From NCBI RefSeq assembly GCF_004944975.1, contig NZ_SPQG01000001.1, positions 367,116 to 431,115 of the forward strand: a DNA stretch of 64,000 nt, read 5' to 3'. This document shows, piece after piece, positions 36,071 through 45,165 of this stretch (position 1 is its first letter; each line of letters opens with the position of its first letter). Below the pieces are notes generated by a model. That model saw only the letters and a program-made list of their open reading frames with translations. It did not search any database and was not told the DNA's origin. The translations under genes were made by a program, and so were the position numbers. The stretch is from Halorhabdus amylolytica (GTDB lineage Archaea; Halobacteriota; Halobacteria; Halobacteriales; Haloarculaceae).

Positions 36071-37186
36071 ATGTACGCGACCAAGCGGGCACTCGGGATC
36101 AATTACGTGACTGGGACGGGCGTCGTCTTGAGTGTCCTTTTCGTCCCGGCCCTGACCCGCGGGACGTCCGCCGCGACGACGAGCGTGGCGGTACTTGGGC
36201 TGGTCGCAGCGATCGGTCTGACCGCTACCGGTGTCTGGCTTCGGGCCTGTCGGTTGCAAGGTGAACAAGTGTGGCGGGTCGCAGCACACGTGGGGCTCGG
36301 TATCGGGATATTGACGGTGACTGACTTCCTCTTCGTGGGGTTCGGAGCCGTCGCAGATCACGAGTCGACAGGGTCGGCACTCCTCGCCAGTTCGATCGTC
36401 ATCGGAGGTGCCGGCGGGGCCCTCCTGGGGATCGCCCGGGAGTTCGAGCGGTCGACGCGGACGCTCACCCAGAGCACCGAAGTGCTCTCCCGAGCGCTGC
36501 GACACAACCTCCGAAACGATCTGACCGTAATTCTCGGGCAACTCGACGAACTCGAATCGGAGGTCTCGGGAACGACGCGCGAGCACGTCATATCGATCCG
36601 TCGAAAAGTAGACGAGATCGCGGAACTGTCCGAACAGGCCCAGCAGATCGAGGTCGCCGTCACCGGCGAGGGGCGTCGTCGCCATCCGGTCGACGCGGTC
36701 GAGATCGTCGAGCGCCGCGTGCGAGCCACCAGGGCGGCCAATCCCGGAGTCCGTTTCGAGACCGATCTCCCAGAGACGGCGTGGGTTAGCGCCGACTGGA
36801 TGCTCGAAACCGCGATCGAAAACGTCCTTGAGACGGCCATCGCCAACGGCGGGAGCGAGACGGTCCTGCGGATCGACGTCGAACACCTCGGTCCCAGATC
36901 GACGGTCGTCCGAATCGTCGACGCAGGCGGCCATCTCCCCGCCGCCGAGATCGAACCCCTCAACTCGGGGACCGAAACGCCACTCCAGCACAGCGAGGGA
37001 CTCGGTCTGTGGCTCGTCAACTGGATCGTCGAGGGATTCGGCGGGACCCTCGAACTCGACCAGTTCGAGGACGTCTGTGTCGTGACTCTGCGTTTGCATC
37101 GGGCCATCCCGACTCGACAGCAACGGGGCGAAGTCAGTAGCGAACGGAAAGACAGGCCGGAGAGAAACACACAGGAAGACGAGTGA
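36071..37186 (+). CDS. Membrane histidine kinase with degenerate ATPase motifs
   Basis: A 371-residue sensor with about four N-terminal helices, an H-box LSRALRHNLRNDLTVILG (His about 146) and an HATPase-like domain. The N-box reads ENVLETAIANGG, where the usual second Asn is Thr. The G1 box is DAGGHLPAAE instead of DDGPGIP, while G2 GLGLWLVNWI is kept. Phosphotransfer from this domain may be weak or lost. The C terminus runs into a purine-rich tandem repeat. Confidence 0.75.
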   Translation: MYATKRALGINYVTGTGVVLSVLFVPALTRGTSAATTSVAVLGLVAAIGLTATGVWLRACRLQGEQVWRVAAHVGLGIGILTVTDFLFVGFGAVADHESTGSALLASSIVIGGAGGALLGIAREFERSTRTLTQSTEVLSRALRHNLRNDLTVILGQLDELESEVSGTTREHVISIRRKVDEIAELSEQAQQIEVAVTGEGRRRHPVDAVEIVERRVRATRAANPGVRFETDLPETAWVSADWMLETAIENVLETAIANGGSETVLRIDVEHLGPRSTVVRIVDAGGHLPAAEIEPLNSGTETPLQHSEGLGLWLVNWIVEGFGGTLELDQFEDVCVVTLRLHRAIPTRQQRGEVSSERKDRPERNTQEDE

Positions 37187-37275
37187 AAAGCGAACGAAGG
37201 GAAAGGAGGAAGGAAGGAGACGCACAGGAAGACGAGTGAGAAGCGAACGAGAGGAAAGGAAGGGAGGAAGAAGAC
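37170..37275. repeat. 53-bp imperfect tandem repeat, purine-rich
   Basis: Units at 37170-37222 and 37223-37275, both starting CACAGGAAGACGAGTG. The first unit covers the last codons and stop of the kinase. The surrounding 37140-37305 is almost all A and G on the plus strand. The gap to guaA ends with a TATA-like GATATTTATCC at about 37366. Confidence 0.85.
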
Positions 37276-37398
37276 GGGAGAGAAGCGAGTGGGAACAAGG
37301 AGCGTGACGGGGTGACCGCGTACGTCGGGTCCTGGCGTGTTCCGGGTTTGGCCCGGCGTTTCAGGGGATATTTATCCGGGAGGACGCTACCGCTCTCC

Positions 37399-37947
37399 AT
37401 GACCCGGATCGACGTGATCGACAACCACGGTCAGTTCACGCACCTCGAACGGCGGGCGTTGCGCGACATCGGCGTCGAGGCCGACCTCGTCGAGAACACG
37501 ACGCCCCCGTCCGAGATCGATGCCGACGGGCTGGTCCTCTCGGGCGGCCCCTCGATGGATCGGATCGGCAACTCCCCGGAATATCTCGATCTCGACGTGC
37601 CGATCCTCGGGATCTGTCTCGGGATGCAGCTCATGGCCGCGGAACTCGACGGGACGGTGGGGTCCGGCGATTACGGCGGCTACGCCGACGTGACGGTCGA
37701 GATCCTCGAAGAGACGGATCCGCTCGTCGGCTCACTGGCGCCCGAAACCCGCGTATGGGCGAGTCACGCAGACGAAGTGAAAGAGGTGCCGACGGGCTTC
37801 GAGCGGACCGCGACCTCCGACGTCTGTGCGGTCGAGGCGATGAGCGACACCGGTCGGGATCTCTACGGTGTCCAGTGGCACCCAGAAGTGGCACACACCG
37901 AGGAGGGCGAGGCCGTCTTCGAGAACTTTCGCACGGTTTGTGAGTGA
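37399..37947 (+). CDS. guaAA: GMP synthase, glutamine amidotransferase subunit
   Basis: A 182-residue class I amidotransferase that supplies ammonia to the separate archaeal GMP synthase ATPase subunit. It has the oxyanion and nucleophile motif PILGICLGMQLMA (Cys about 74) and the His/Glu pair VQWHPEVAHTEEG. ATG 37399 lies 30 nt after ATATTTATC, so a leaderless start is likely. The PP-loop subunit is not in this window. Confidence 0.9.
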   Translation: MTRIDVIDNHGQFTHLERRALRDIGVEADLVENTTPPSEIDADGLVLSGGPSMDRIGNSPEYLDLDVPILGICLGMQLMAAELDGTVGSGDYGGYADVTVEILEETDPLVGSLAPETRVWASHADEVKEVPTGFERTATSDVCAVEAMSDTGRDLYGVQWHPEVAHTEEGEAVFENFRTVCE

Positions 37948-37994
37948 GCAGCGGTGAGACAGTTTTAACCCCTTCGGGGGATCCAGTCGTAGCA

Positions 37995-39851
37995 ATGACG
38001 GCCACGCAGGGCGATCTCGCCGGACTCTCGCGATACATCTTTCGCGCGCCACGATGGTACTCCTCGATCACCTTCGCGCTGTTTATCGCCGCGCTCACCG
38101 GCCTGGCAGCGTTCGACTCGCGATACATCTTAGAGGACGCCTGGCAGGGGGTCTTCTACATCGGATTGCCGACCCTCCTCGCCGGCGTCCTCACACCTCC
38201 GATCGACCGGAAGCTGGGCGGCCAGCTGACGCCCAACCGGGCGTCGTTGCTCGCACTCGGCTGTGAGCTGCTCGTCATCGGCGTGTTGACCGGCGCGAGT
38301 GTGATCGCCGCCCTCACGCCGCTCGGTCAGATCTTCGTCTTCGACGCACTGTTGTTCGCGCTGGCGGCGATCTTCGCCTTCCGGCTGTTGATCGTCATGG
38401 CGATCTCGCGTCACAGCCTTCCCGTCGCGGCGATCCCCGCGAGCGTCCAGACCGTCGCCGCCGCCGTCCTCCTGTTCGTCTACAGCGGGACGATGCGCTA
38501 CCTCGAGATCGGCGGCCCGCTGACCCGTTCGTACCTCTCACGTCCGGACGAAGCTCCGCCGGAGTTGCTCGTCATCCTCCCCGGGGACTTCGTCCTGCTC
38601 GCCGTCCTCTGTGTCCTCTACGCCGCCACAGTCTGGCTGTTCCTGGTCGTGATCGACCGCCCCTGGCGACGCAGTCTCGGCGTCAGCGCCCTGGACTTCC
38701 TCCGGGGGTTCATCGGACACATCGCCGAAGGATCCCGCGAACTCGAGGACTTCTTCGAGGAGATCGGCGAGGAAGCGCTGGTCCCGGTAACGGTTCTGGC
38801 CTTCCGGCGCCCGGACGGCACCGAGAAGGCCCGCTTCGTCCTGCCGATGATCCATCCCGGGCCGATGGGCGAGATCGGGGGCGGCAACCTGCCCCTGCGA
38901 ATCGCCGAGGCGGCCGATGGGCTCGGCTTTCCGCCCCACGCAACCGCCGGCCACGACTTCAACCTCGTCACCGAACGTGAGGTCGAGACGATCCTCGACG
39001 CGGCCGAACGTGCCCACGACCGAATCGAGTACGGGGAGAGAGCAACCCCTGGCGAACGTCTCGAGGAAGGCGAGGCGACGCTGATCGGCCAGGCCTTCGG
39101 CGACGACGCCCTGGTGACGGTCACCTTCTCGCCCGGGTTCGCCGACGACATCGAGTACGCCGTCGGGCTCTCGGCGCGCGCCGAGGGGCACGCCGGACAC
39201 CTGGAGGACGTCCTGCTGATCGACGCCCACAACTGTAACAATGGCCTCGACGGACCCAACCTGGGACACGTCGTCCCGGGCGGCGAACGATCATTCGACC
39301 TGATCCACGGCGCCGAACGCCTCGGCGAACGCCTCGCGGACGCCGAGCAAGGGCCTGTCCGGCTCGGCATCGCAGCCGACGAAACGCCCTGGGACCCACA
39401 GGAGGGGATCGGCCCGCTCGGAATCCGGGTCGCCGTCGTCGAGGTCGACGGTCACTCGACGGCCTACGTCCTCATCGACGGCAACAACATGGAGCCGGGG
39501 CTACGTGAGCGCATCATCGACGCCGTCGAGGACGTCGATCTGCTGGAAGTGCTGACCTCGGACACCCACATCGTCAACACCGTCGAGGCCGAGAACCAGG
39601 TCGGCGGCGCCATCCCCGAGGACGATCTGGTCGCGCTGATCGACGATCTGGTCGGGGACGCACTCGACGATCTGGAGTCGGTCGAGGCCGGCATGGCCAG
39701 CGAGCAGGCCGAAGTGACGGTCTTCGGCAATGATCGAACCGAGACGCTCGCGAGTACGGCCAACGCCGTCGTCTCGATGGGCGCGGCCATGGCCGGTCTG
39801 TTCATCGCCGTCGTCGTCGCTGTCAGCCTCCTCCTGTTTCTGCTGACGTGA
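37995..39851 (+). CDS. DUF2070 family membrane protein
   Basis: A 618-residue archaeal protein. Seven or so helices occupy residues 20-240, then a large cytosolic domain contains conserved polar motifs: FVLPMIHPGPMGEIGGGNLP, ATAGHDFNLVTE, LLIDAHNCNNG and TSDTHIVN, rich in His/Asp and suggestive of a metal-dependent hydrolase. A final helix lies at the C terminus. Function is unknown. ATG 37995 follows TTTTAACCCC by about 30 nt. Confidence 0.8.
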   Translation: MTATQGDLAGLSRYIFRAPRWYSSITFALFIAALTGLAAFDSRYILEDAWQGVFYIGLPTLLAGVLTPPIDRKLGGQLTPNRASLLALGCELLVIGVLTGASVIAALTPLGQIFVFDALLFALAAIFAFRLLIVMAISRHSLPVAAIPASVQTVAAAVLLFVYSGTMRYLEIGGPLTRSYLSRPDEAPPELLVILPGDFVLLAVLCVLYAATVWLFLVVIDRPWRRSLGVSALDFLRGFIGHIAEGSRELEDFFEEIGEEALVPVTVLAFRRPDGTEKARFVLPMIHPGPMGEIGGGNLPLRIAEAADGLGFPPHATAGHDFNLVTEREVETILDAAERAHDRIEYGERATPGERLEEGEATLIGQAFGDDALVTVTFSPGFADDIEYAVGLSARAEGHAGHLEDVLLIDAHNCNNGLDGPNLGHVVPGGERSFDLIHGAERLGERLADAEQGPVRLGIAADETPWDPQEGIGPLGIRVAVVEVDGHSTAYVLIDGNNMEPGLRERIIDAVEDVDLLEVLTSDTHIVNTVEAENQVGGAIPEDDLVALIDDLVGDALDDLESVEAGMASEQAEVTVFGNDRTETLASTANAVVSMGAAMAGLFIAVVVAVSLLLFLLT

Positions 39852-39950
39852 GCCTAGAAACGGAGCGTTTCACTCGTCGTATCGTGCCGTCAGAAACACC
39901 GAGGGAGCGATGTCAACTACCCCACCCTACTTCGCTTGTTGAGGGTCCCG

Positions 39951-40149
39951 TCAGACGTGGTCTGACGACGTGCAGGCCGTGGGACTGCACTGGGGCTTGT
40001 CCATGAACTCGGCCTCGAACCCGTCCGGGTGAGCGGTAAATCCACCACTCGGCGTCACTGTTCCAGACTTCAGGGCAAGTTGACTGTTACCCGTCCGCCG
40101 AGACGACTGTTGGCCCCGACGGACGTACCGTAATCCGATGTTCTTCGCC
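39951..40149 (-). pseudogene. Detached C-terminal tail of tnpB
   Basis: In the frame after the inserted hairpins, sequence continues as AKNIGLRYVRRGQQSSRRTG, then SQLALKSGTVTPSGGFTAHP, and ends TSSDHV at 39951. This is the usual C terminus of haloarchaeal TnpB, directly following NADYNA in intact relatives. It is now out of frame. It overlaps the expected guide RNA region. Confidence 0.7.
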
Positions 40150-40200
40150 GTCGCAAAGTCACGCAGTGACTTTGCTGCCCGCCGGATGTAATCCGGCGAC
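40150..40200. repeat. 51-bp double-hairpin insertion in tnpB
   Basis: Within GTCGC (40150-40154) and GCGAC (40196-40200) lie two perfect hairpins: GCAAAGTCAC-GCA-GTGACTTTGC (40153-40175, 10-bp stem) and CGCCGGAT-GTA-ATCCGGCG (40180-40198, 8-bp stem). The insertion adds 3n+1 bases (49 or 52 depending on the breakpoint) between codons for NADYNA and AKNIG and shifts the frame. Confidence 0.8.
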
Positions 40201-41271
40201 CGCATTATAGTCCGCGTTCGCCTCCAAATCGCACTTCTGACACCGAAAGTCGCTACGGGTCTGGCGATTCTCGTCAGCCGTGAAGCCACACTCGGCACAC
40301 CGCTTGGAAGTGTATGCCGAACCAACCTGTTTTACCTCGATGCCTTCTACTTCGGCTTTGTACTCCACCTGTTCATACAACGTTCGGAACGCCCATCTAT
40401 GTCCCCACGATGCCCCAGTGTGGTCGCGGATGTGGGCTAGATCCTCGAAAGCGATTATATCGCACTCGTGGCGGAGTGCTTCATCTACAATGGCGTTTGA
40501 TGCCCGGTGGAGTACGTCACGCACGTATCGAAGTTCCCTATTACTCGACTGTTCAAGTGTTCGGTGAGCGCTCCGGGTGCCGGTTTGTTGGAGGCCAGCG
40601 CGCACCTTTTCGAACTCGCGGAGATTGTGGGTTAACTCCCGCCCGCTGAAGAAGTAGGCAGTACTTGTGACGGCGAGGTTCTCGATGCCGAGGTCAACCC
40701 CGAGGACCGTTCCGTCCTCGGCGGTGTTCCGCTCGGCATCGGTCTTGTGTCGGCGGAAGCCGATATGCAGGAAGTAGTCGCCATCACGGGCGGTGAGCGT
40801 GCTTTCCGTGACGCTCCATTCGTCCGAGTCGAGGTACTCCCGTTGGTAGCCATCATCCGATTCGGGGAGAGCAAGTTCACACCGGACACGACTTTCTGTT
40901 GTGGAGAGCGACACCGAATCGTCGTCAAACAAAGTCATCGTTCGGGCGTCGTACTTTACCGTCGGGGCGGTGAAGGATGGCTTGCTCACCTTCTTGCCGT
41001 TCAACCGGCGTTCGATACAACCGGTGATGGCCTGGGCGGCCTGGTGGGTGGCGAGAATCGCGTGCTGACTCCCGAGGTCGGTGTGTTCGCGCACGTCGTC
41101 GTAGGCAAGGGGCTGTACGTCGCGTTTTGTGTTATACTTGCCCCACGCCATGTCGGTGGCAATCTGGCAACCACGCCTCCACTCGGAGATTGTCTCTTCG
41201 AGGAGATCGCGTTGCTCGTCCGTGACTTCAAGACGTGTGATTGCCGTCCGACGCACGTAGTCGTCTGCCAC
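40159..41271 (-). CDS. tnpB: TnpB RNA-guided nuclease, C-terminally truncated by insertion
   Basis: A 370-residue protein ending in GLHPAGSKVTA encoded by the insertion. All RuvC residues remain: Asp in VLGVDLGIENLAV, Glu in IIAFEDLAHIRD, Asp in EANADYNA; the zinc knuckles CAEC and CQKC are kept. TnpB cleaves DNA next to a transposon-associated motif using reRNA. The C-terminal tail is not part of the catalytic core in characterised TnpB, so activity may persist. The GTG at 41271 is chosen because TTATAAATACTT lies just upstream (about 41285-41297), fitting a leaderless start. Confidence 0.8.
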   Translation of the reverse strand: MADDYVRRTAITRLEVTDEQRDLLEETISEWRRGCQIATDMAWGKYNTKRDVQPLAYDDVREHTDLGSQHAILATHQAAQAITGCIERRLNGKKVSKPSFTAPTVKYDARTMTLFDDDSVSLSTTESRVRCELALPESDDGYQREYLDSDEWSVTESTLTARDGDYFLHIGFRRHKTDAERNTAEDGTVLGVDLGIENLAVTSTAYFFSGRELTHNLREFEKVRAGLQQTGTRSAHRTLEQSSNRELRYVRDVLHRASNAIVDEALRHECDIIAFEDLAHIRDHTGASWGHRWAFRTLYEQVEYKAEVEGIEVKQVGSAYTSKRCAECGFTADENRQTRSDFRCQKCDLEANADYNAVAGLHPAGSKVTA

Positions 41272-41437
41272 GTATCTAATGTAGTTGCATAAGTATTTAT
41301 AAGATTTCATTCCTGACTTATCTGAACGCGCTCTTCCCTCCCTCCTCACTTGTCTCGCTCGTTCTTTTCTCGCGGGTGCAACGAAACGGTTTCACCACCT
41401 CAAAATCGCGTCGCTCCGCGCTTGGCTCGCGAGAAAC

Positions 41438-41521
41438 GCCGAGGGGGAGATTTGAACTCCCGAGTCCGTGAGGACACCTGCTCTCGAGGCAGGCGCCTTG
41501 GCCAGGCTAGGCTACCTCGGC
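41438..41521 (-). tRNA. tRNA-Ser (anticodon CGA)
   Basis: The minus strand folds as a class II tRNA: acceptor GCCGAGG pairing with CCTCGGC, D-arm region TAGCCTAGCCTGGCCAAGGC, anticodon stem CTGCC/GGCAG-like with loop CTCGAGA (anticodon CGA), an extended variable arm (TGTCCTCACGGACTC) and T-arm GGGAGTTCAAATCTCCC. 84 nt without CCA. It lies between the tnpB unit and moxR. Confidence 0.93.
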
Positions 41522-41602
41522 TCATCCGGTCATACTCCAGTGCCGTGTTTATCCGTTTCGATCTCTCGAAATGCCTAAGGACGGCCGGTGGCACCACTCC
41601 CC

Positions 41603-42550
41603 ATGGACATCACCGAGGCCAGCGAGACCTGTAATCGCCTTCTGGCGGAACTCGAGTCGGCCGTCATCACCGATCGGGAGTTCCTCGAAACCGTTCTGCT
41701 GGGCGTGCTCGGTCGCGGGCACGTCCTGCTTGAAGACGTCCCCGGGACCGGCAAGACCCTCACCGCCCGGAGTCTGGCAGCGGCACTCGGCCTCTCCTTT
41801 TCGCGGATCCAGTTCACCCCTGACCTGTTACCCGCAGACGTGACCGGGACACACATCTACAACGAACGGGATCGCTCCTTCGAGTTCAGCGAGGGACCCA
41901 TCTTCGCCAACGTCGTCCTTGCCGACGAGATCAATCGCGCGCCACCCAAGACCCAGAGCGCCCTCCTCGAAGCCATGGAGGAGACGCAAGTCACAGTCAA
42001 CGACGACACCTACGACCTGCCTGAACCGTTCTTCGTCATCGCTACCCAGAACCCCATCGAGATGGAAGGGACCTTCGAGTTGCCCGAGGCCCAGGTCGAC
42101 CGTTTCGCCGTCAAGACCGAAATGGGCTACCCCGACGAGGACGGGGAGATTGAACTCCTCCGGCGTCGACAGTCCCGCGAGGATCGCAGCCCCGCCGTCG
42201 AGGCGGTGCTCGACGCCGAGTCGGTGACCAGTCTCCGGACAGTCCCCGAACGGGTCCGTGTCGAGGAGGACGTCATGGCGTACATGGCAGCGATCACGCG
42301 GGCGACCCGCGAGCACCGGAACGTCGAGGTCGGCGTCTCGCCGCGGGGCACCCAGCGACTGTTCGAGATCTCACGAGCGCATGCGACACTCGTCGGCCGG
42401 GAATACGTCACTCCGGACGACATCAAGCGGGTCGCCCGGCCGGTACTTGCCCATCGGCTGATCCTCACGCCCGACGCGAAGGTCGACGGCGTGCCCAAAC
42501 ACTCCATCGTCGACCGCGTCCTCGATGACGTCCCGGTGCCGACGGTCTAA
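41603..42550 (+). CDS. moxR: MoxR-family AAA+ ATPase
   Basis: A 315-residue AAA+ ATPase of the MoxR/RavA class, chaperone-like proteins that assemble metalloenzymes or membrane complexes. Walker A LLEDVPGTGKTLTAR (about residues 43-57), Walker B VVLADEINRAPPK, sensor 1 FFVIATQNPIEMEGT and the C-terminal lid with VSPRGTQRL. MoxR usually acts with DUF58 and DUF4129/VWA proteins; here these lie on the opposite strand just beyond its stop, convergent. Confidence 0.9.
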   Translation: MDITEASETCNRLLAELESAVITDREFLETVLLGVLGRGHVLLEDVPGTGKTLTARSLAAALGLSFSRIQFTPDLLPADVTGTHIYNERDRSFEFSEGPIFANVVLADEINRAPPKTQSALLEAMEETQVTVNDDTYDLPEPFFVIATQNPIEMEGTFELPEAQVDRFAVKTEMGYPDEDGEIELLRRRQSREDRSPAVEAVLDAESVTSLRTVPERVRVEEDVMAYMAAITRATREHRNVEVGVSPRGTQRLFEISRAHATLVGREYVTPDDIKRVARPVLAHRLILTPDAKVDGVPKHSIVDRVLDDVPVPTV

Positions 42551-42614
42551 TCGCAGGCGATCCTCGGACGGGATCGCCAGAATAACTCCGTGTCGACAGC
42601 CCGACCACAGACGC

Positions 42615-42718
42615 AGCCGTCGGGTAGCCGGCCTATGCGTCCCGACACGGATCTTGCCCGCTCGGAGCCCGAAGCGGCCGGGACGAAGCCGTCGGGTGGC
42701 CGTCCTATGCGTCTCGAC
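42615..42718. repeat. Two ~31-bp direct repeats 72 bp apart
   Basis: Copies at about 42615-42646 and 42687-42718 share AGCCGTCGGGT, CCTATGCGTC and CGAC with three or four differences. They sit in the 183-bp convergent gap between moxR and the leftward operon, where I see no gene. Confidence 0.7.
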
Positions 42719-42733
42719 GCCGAGCGTCCGTTC

Positions 42734-43225
42734 TCAGGTGCGCATCGAAAGCAACACGATCGCGCCACCACCAAGGAACAGCACGAGTGCGAGTAGGGGT
42801 TGACCACCCGTCACCGTGAGGTACGTCACGTAGACGCCGCCGATCGCGATCGCCCCGACGAGGGTCGAAGCTGCGGCATGGACGGCGATCGGTCGTCGGG
42901 TTTGCGCCTCGGTACCGAGCTGTTCGCCGACGCCGATTGTCTGTTCGCCGATGTCCCAGGCCAGGACGGCCGCGACCAGGCCGACGAGCACCAGTCCAGC
43001 CGACAACGACGAGATCCCGGCCGCGACGACAGCCCCGAACTGGAGCAACGATCCCAGACCGAGGACGCGACGGGAGCCCAGAAGAGTACCGATCACGACC
43101 ACCACCGCCCCGACGACGGCGACGGCGAACGCGGTCGGAACCAACAGCAGGGCGAGCGCCGAGATACCGCTGGCGCTGCCGACCGTCGCAATCGCGACAC
43201 GGGGTGGAGTCGTCTCGGGAATCAT
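42734..43225 (-). CDS. Five-helix membrane protein of the DUF58 operon
   Basis: A 163-residue hydrophobic protein (IATVGSASGISALALLLVPT, AVAVVGAVVVVIGTLLGSRR, LLQFGAVVAAGISSLSAGLV, then two further helices). No named family recognised. Its start overlaps the stop of the DUF58 gene (ATGA at 43225), so it is the third gene of the operon DUF4129-DUF58-this. Confidence 0.7.
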   Translation of the reverse strand: MIPETTPPRVAIATVGSASGISALALLLVPTAFAVAVVGAVVVVIGTLLGSRRVLGLGSLLQFGAVVAAGISSLSAGLVLVGLVAAVLAWDIGEQTIGVGEQLGTEAQTRRPIAVHAAASTLVGAIAIGGVYVTYLTVTGGQPLLALVLFLGGGAIVLLSMRT

Positions 43226-45165
43226 CACGACCACCGCCTCGCCGCGTTGGTGAGCGCCAGCGCAAGGGGTTCCTCGTCGTCCCAGTCGACGACGCGGACG
43301 TTCGACTGCCGGAGGCGCGAAAGGCGCACGGACCGCTCCAGACGTTCGAGTCTTCGACCGGGCGTGCCGCCCCCAGTCGCGTCGGGACTGAGCAGTGTGA
43401 CTGGATACCCGCTGGCCTCTAGCTGGCGCACGATCTCGACGGACTCGTCGTCTGCGACCGGCGAAAACACCAGGAGTTGTGCGTCCCCGGGCAATCGTTT
43501 GCGGAGCGCGGCCAGATTGATGCGTACGTAATACGGCGTCTCGGGTGGTGATGGCGCGAACGACTCGTGGGACGCCAGAAGATCGTGTGCACGGGCCCGA
43601 TGGGTGTGACCGGCCCCCGGTTCGAGCCAGCACCGCCGCGGCGACAGCGACGCCAGTCCGACCCTGTCGTCGGAATCGAGCAGTGCCGAAACGACCTTCG
43701 CGGCCGCGAGAACGCTCCGGTCGACCGCCGAGGCCGCCTCGTCGTCGGGGGCGACATAGGCCGATCGGCGCGCGTCGATCAACACGACCACGGTCGCCGA
43801 GCGCTCCTCACGGAACTGCAGTGTGGCTAGACCCTCGCCGCGGGCCGCCCGGTTCCAGTCGATACGCGTCAGCGGATCTCCCCGCCGGTACTCTCTGACC
43901 GAGTGAAACTCGATACCGCTGCCACCCACGTCCGTCAGGACACGACCAACATGTTTCGAGGTGTGTTTGCGCAACGGCACCGACAGTTCCAGCGCCGTCG
44001 AGACGTCGTACGTGACCGTCCCGTCGCCGTCGACGTCCGGCTTCGAGACGCGTTCGAGCGTCCCCGGGAGGTTCCGGGCGACGAGCGTCGGCGTCTCGAA
44101 CTCGTGAGACCCTCGCACGGCTTCGATCGAATACGTGTAGGTCGTCGACGCACCCGGACGCAACGCTGTCCCGTGACGTGGGGTACCGTCGACGACAGTG
44201 ACCCCGGCGGGCACTCCGTCGACGAACCGGAGGTCGGACTGGAAACTCTCGCCCACGTTCTCGATTTCGACGCGAACTGTCACGGACTCTCCCGGCCTGG
44301 GTTCGGTCGGCTCGAGCGTCCGCGTGATCGACAGCTCCGGATCTGGCGAGGGCCCGGCGACGACGTAGGCCCCAAACCCGGCCAGGACGCCGCCACCGAG
44401 CAGCAACGCAGGCCGGGAGAAGACGACTCCGAACCCGATGACCGACAACGCAAGCGCCGAGAGTCCCTTCCAGCGGTCGATCACCCATTCGCCGGGCGGC
44501 GTCGGCGACTTGGTTTCGGTGTGCGTCCCGTCGGCGGCGTCTGGATCACGCTCACCGTCGACGAGTCGAAAGAGTTCGTCGATCGCACGTTCGACGCGAC
44601 GCCGGAACACCGATCTACCAGTGACGAACGAGGTAATCCGGGTTCGAATCGATAGGGATTCGTCCGCGTCGGTGAACAGCGCCGCCGCTACCGGATCGTC
44701 GGTCCAGGTTCCGTCCGCCAGTCGGTCCGCCACGTCGATGTTGTCGGTCGGTCGGTCGTCGAGAACTGCCGTGGTAACCGTCTCCACTCGCGAGCGGATC
44801 TTCGAACGTTGCTTGACGCACTCTATCGAATTACCCGTGCCACCTCGTAACATCGCGTCGAAGTCCGCCCCCGGGACCGAGACCGTCGAACGTTCCTCGA
44901 CATCCGGAAGTGTCGCCGATTCGATAGACGTGACCAACCGGTCCCTCCAGCGTGTGGCGGCGATCACGAGTAACAGACCGCCGATCACGAACACGATGAC
45001 GTACCCCGGGGAGAACCCCGCGCCCAGTTCCGGGGCGAGGATGACTGCGGTGCCTGCGAGAACCGCGAGCAGTCCCAGTCCACCGAGGACGCGATCGATG
45101 CCGATGGGAGAATCCCCGCTCTCGTCGTCCGGCCGGCGCGATCGGGTCTCGCTGACCCGACTCAT
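43225..45165 (-). CDS. DUF58 (vWA-like) membrane protein
   Basis: A 646-residue protein with two N-terminal helices, a central pair of helices (about 240-275), a CARDB-like beta region (LEPTEPRPGESVTVRVEIEN) and a C-terminal DUF58/vWA domain with the signature REYRRGDPLTRIDWNRAARG, followed by VVVLIDARRS and FSPVADDESV. DUF58 proteins are clients or partners of MoxR ATPases. Overlaps the genes on both sides by 4 bp or less, so tightly coupled. Confidence 0.85.
   Translation of the reverse strand: MSRVSETRSRRPDDESGDSPIGIDRVLGGLGLLAVLAGTAVILAPELGAGFSPGYVIVFVIGGLLLVIAATRWRDRLVTSIESATLPDVEERSTVSVPGADFDAMLRGGTGNSIECVKQRSKIRSRVETVTTAVLDDRPTDNIDVADRLADGTWTDDPVAAALFTDADESLSIRTRITSFVTGRSVFRRRVERAIDELFRLVDGERDPDAADGTHTETKSPTPPGEWVIDRWKGLSALALSVIGFGVVFSRPALLLGGGVLAGFGAYVVAGPSPDPELSITRTLEPTEPRPGESVTVRVEIENVGESFQSDLRFVDGVPAGVTVVDGTPRHGTALRPGASTTYTYSIEAVRGSHEFETPTLVARNLPGTLERVSKPDVDGDGTVTYDVSTALELSVPLRKHTSKHVGRVLTDVGGSGIEFHSVREYRRGDPLTRIDWNRAARGEGLATLQFREERSATVVVLIDARRSAYVAPDDEAASAVDRSVLAAAKVVSALLDSDDRVGLASLSPRRCWLEPGAGHTHRARAHDLLASHESFAPSPPETPYYVRINLAALRKRLPGDAQLLVFSPVADDESVEIVRQLEASGYPVTLLSPDATGGGTPGRRLERLERSVRLSRLRQSNVRVVDWDDEEPLALALTNAARRWS

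Larger units (their letters stand above)
39911..41300 (-). mobile_element. IS200/IS605-type tnpB-only unit (interrupted)
   Basis: The unit consists of tnpB without a Y1 transposase (tnpA). Downstream on the minus strand are two typical end features: the tail of the gene and a perfect hairpin GTCAGACGTGGTCTGAC (39950-39966), then GTCAACTACCCCACC (39912-39926), which resembles right ends of haloarchaeal IS1341-type units. This region would also encode the guide RNA (reRNA). Left end not precisely seen. Confidence 0.65.
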
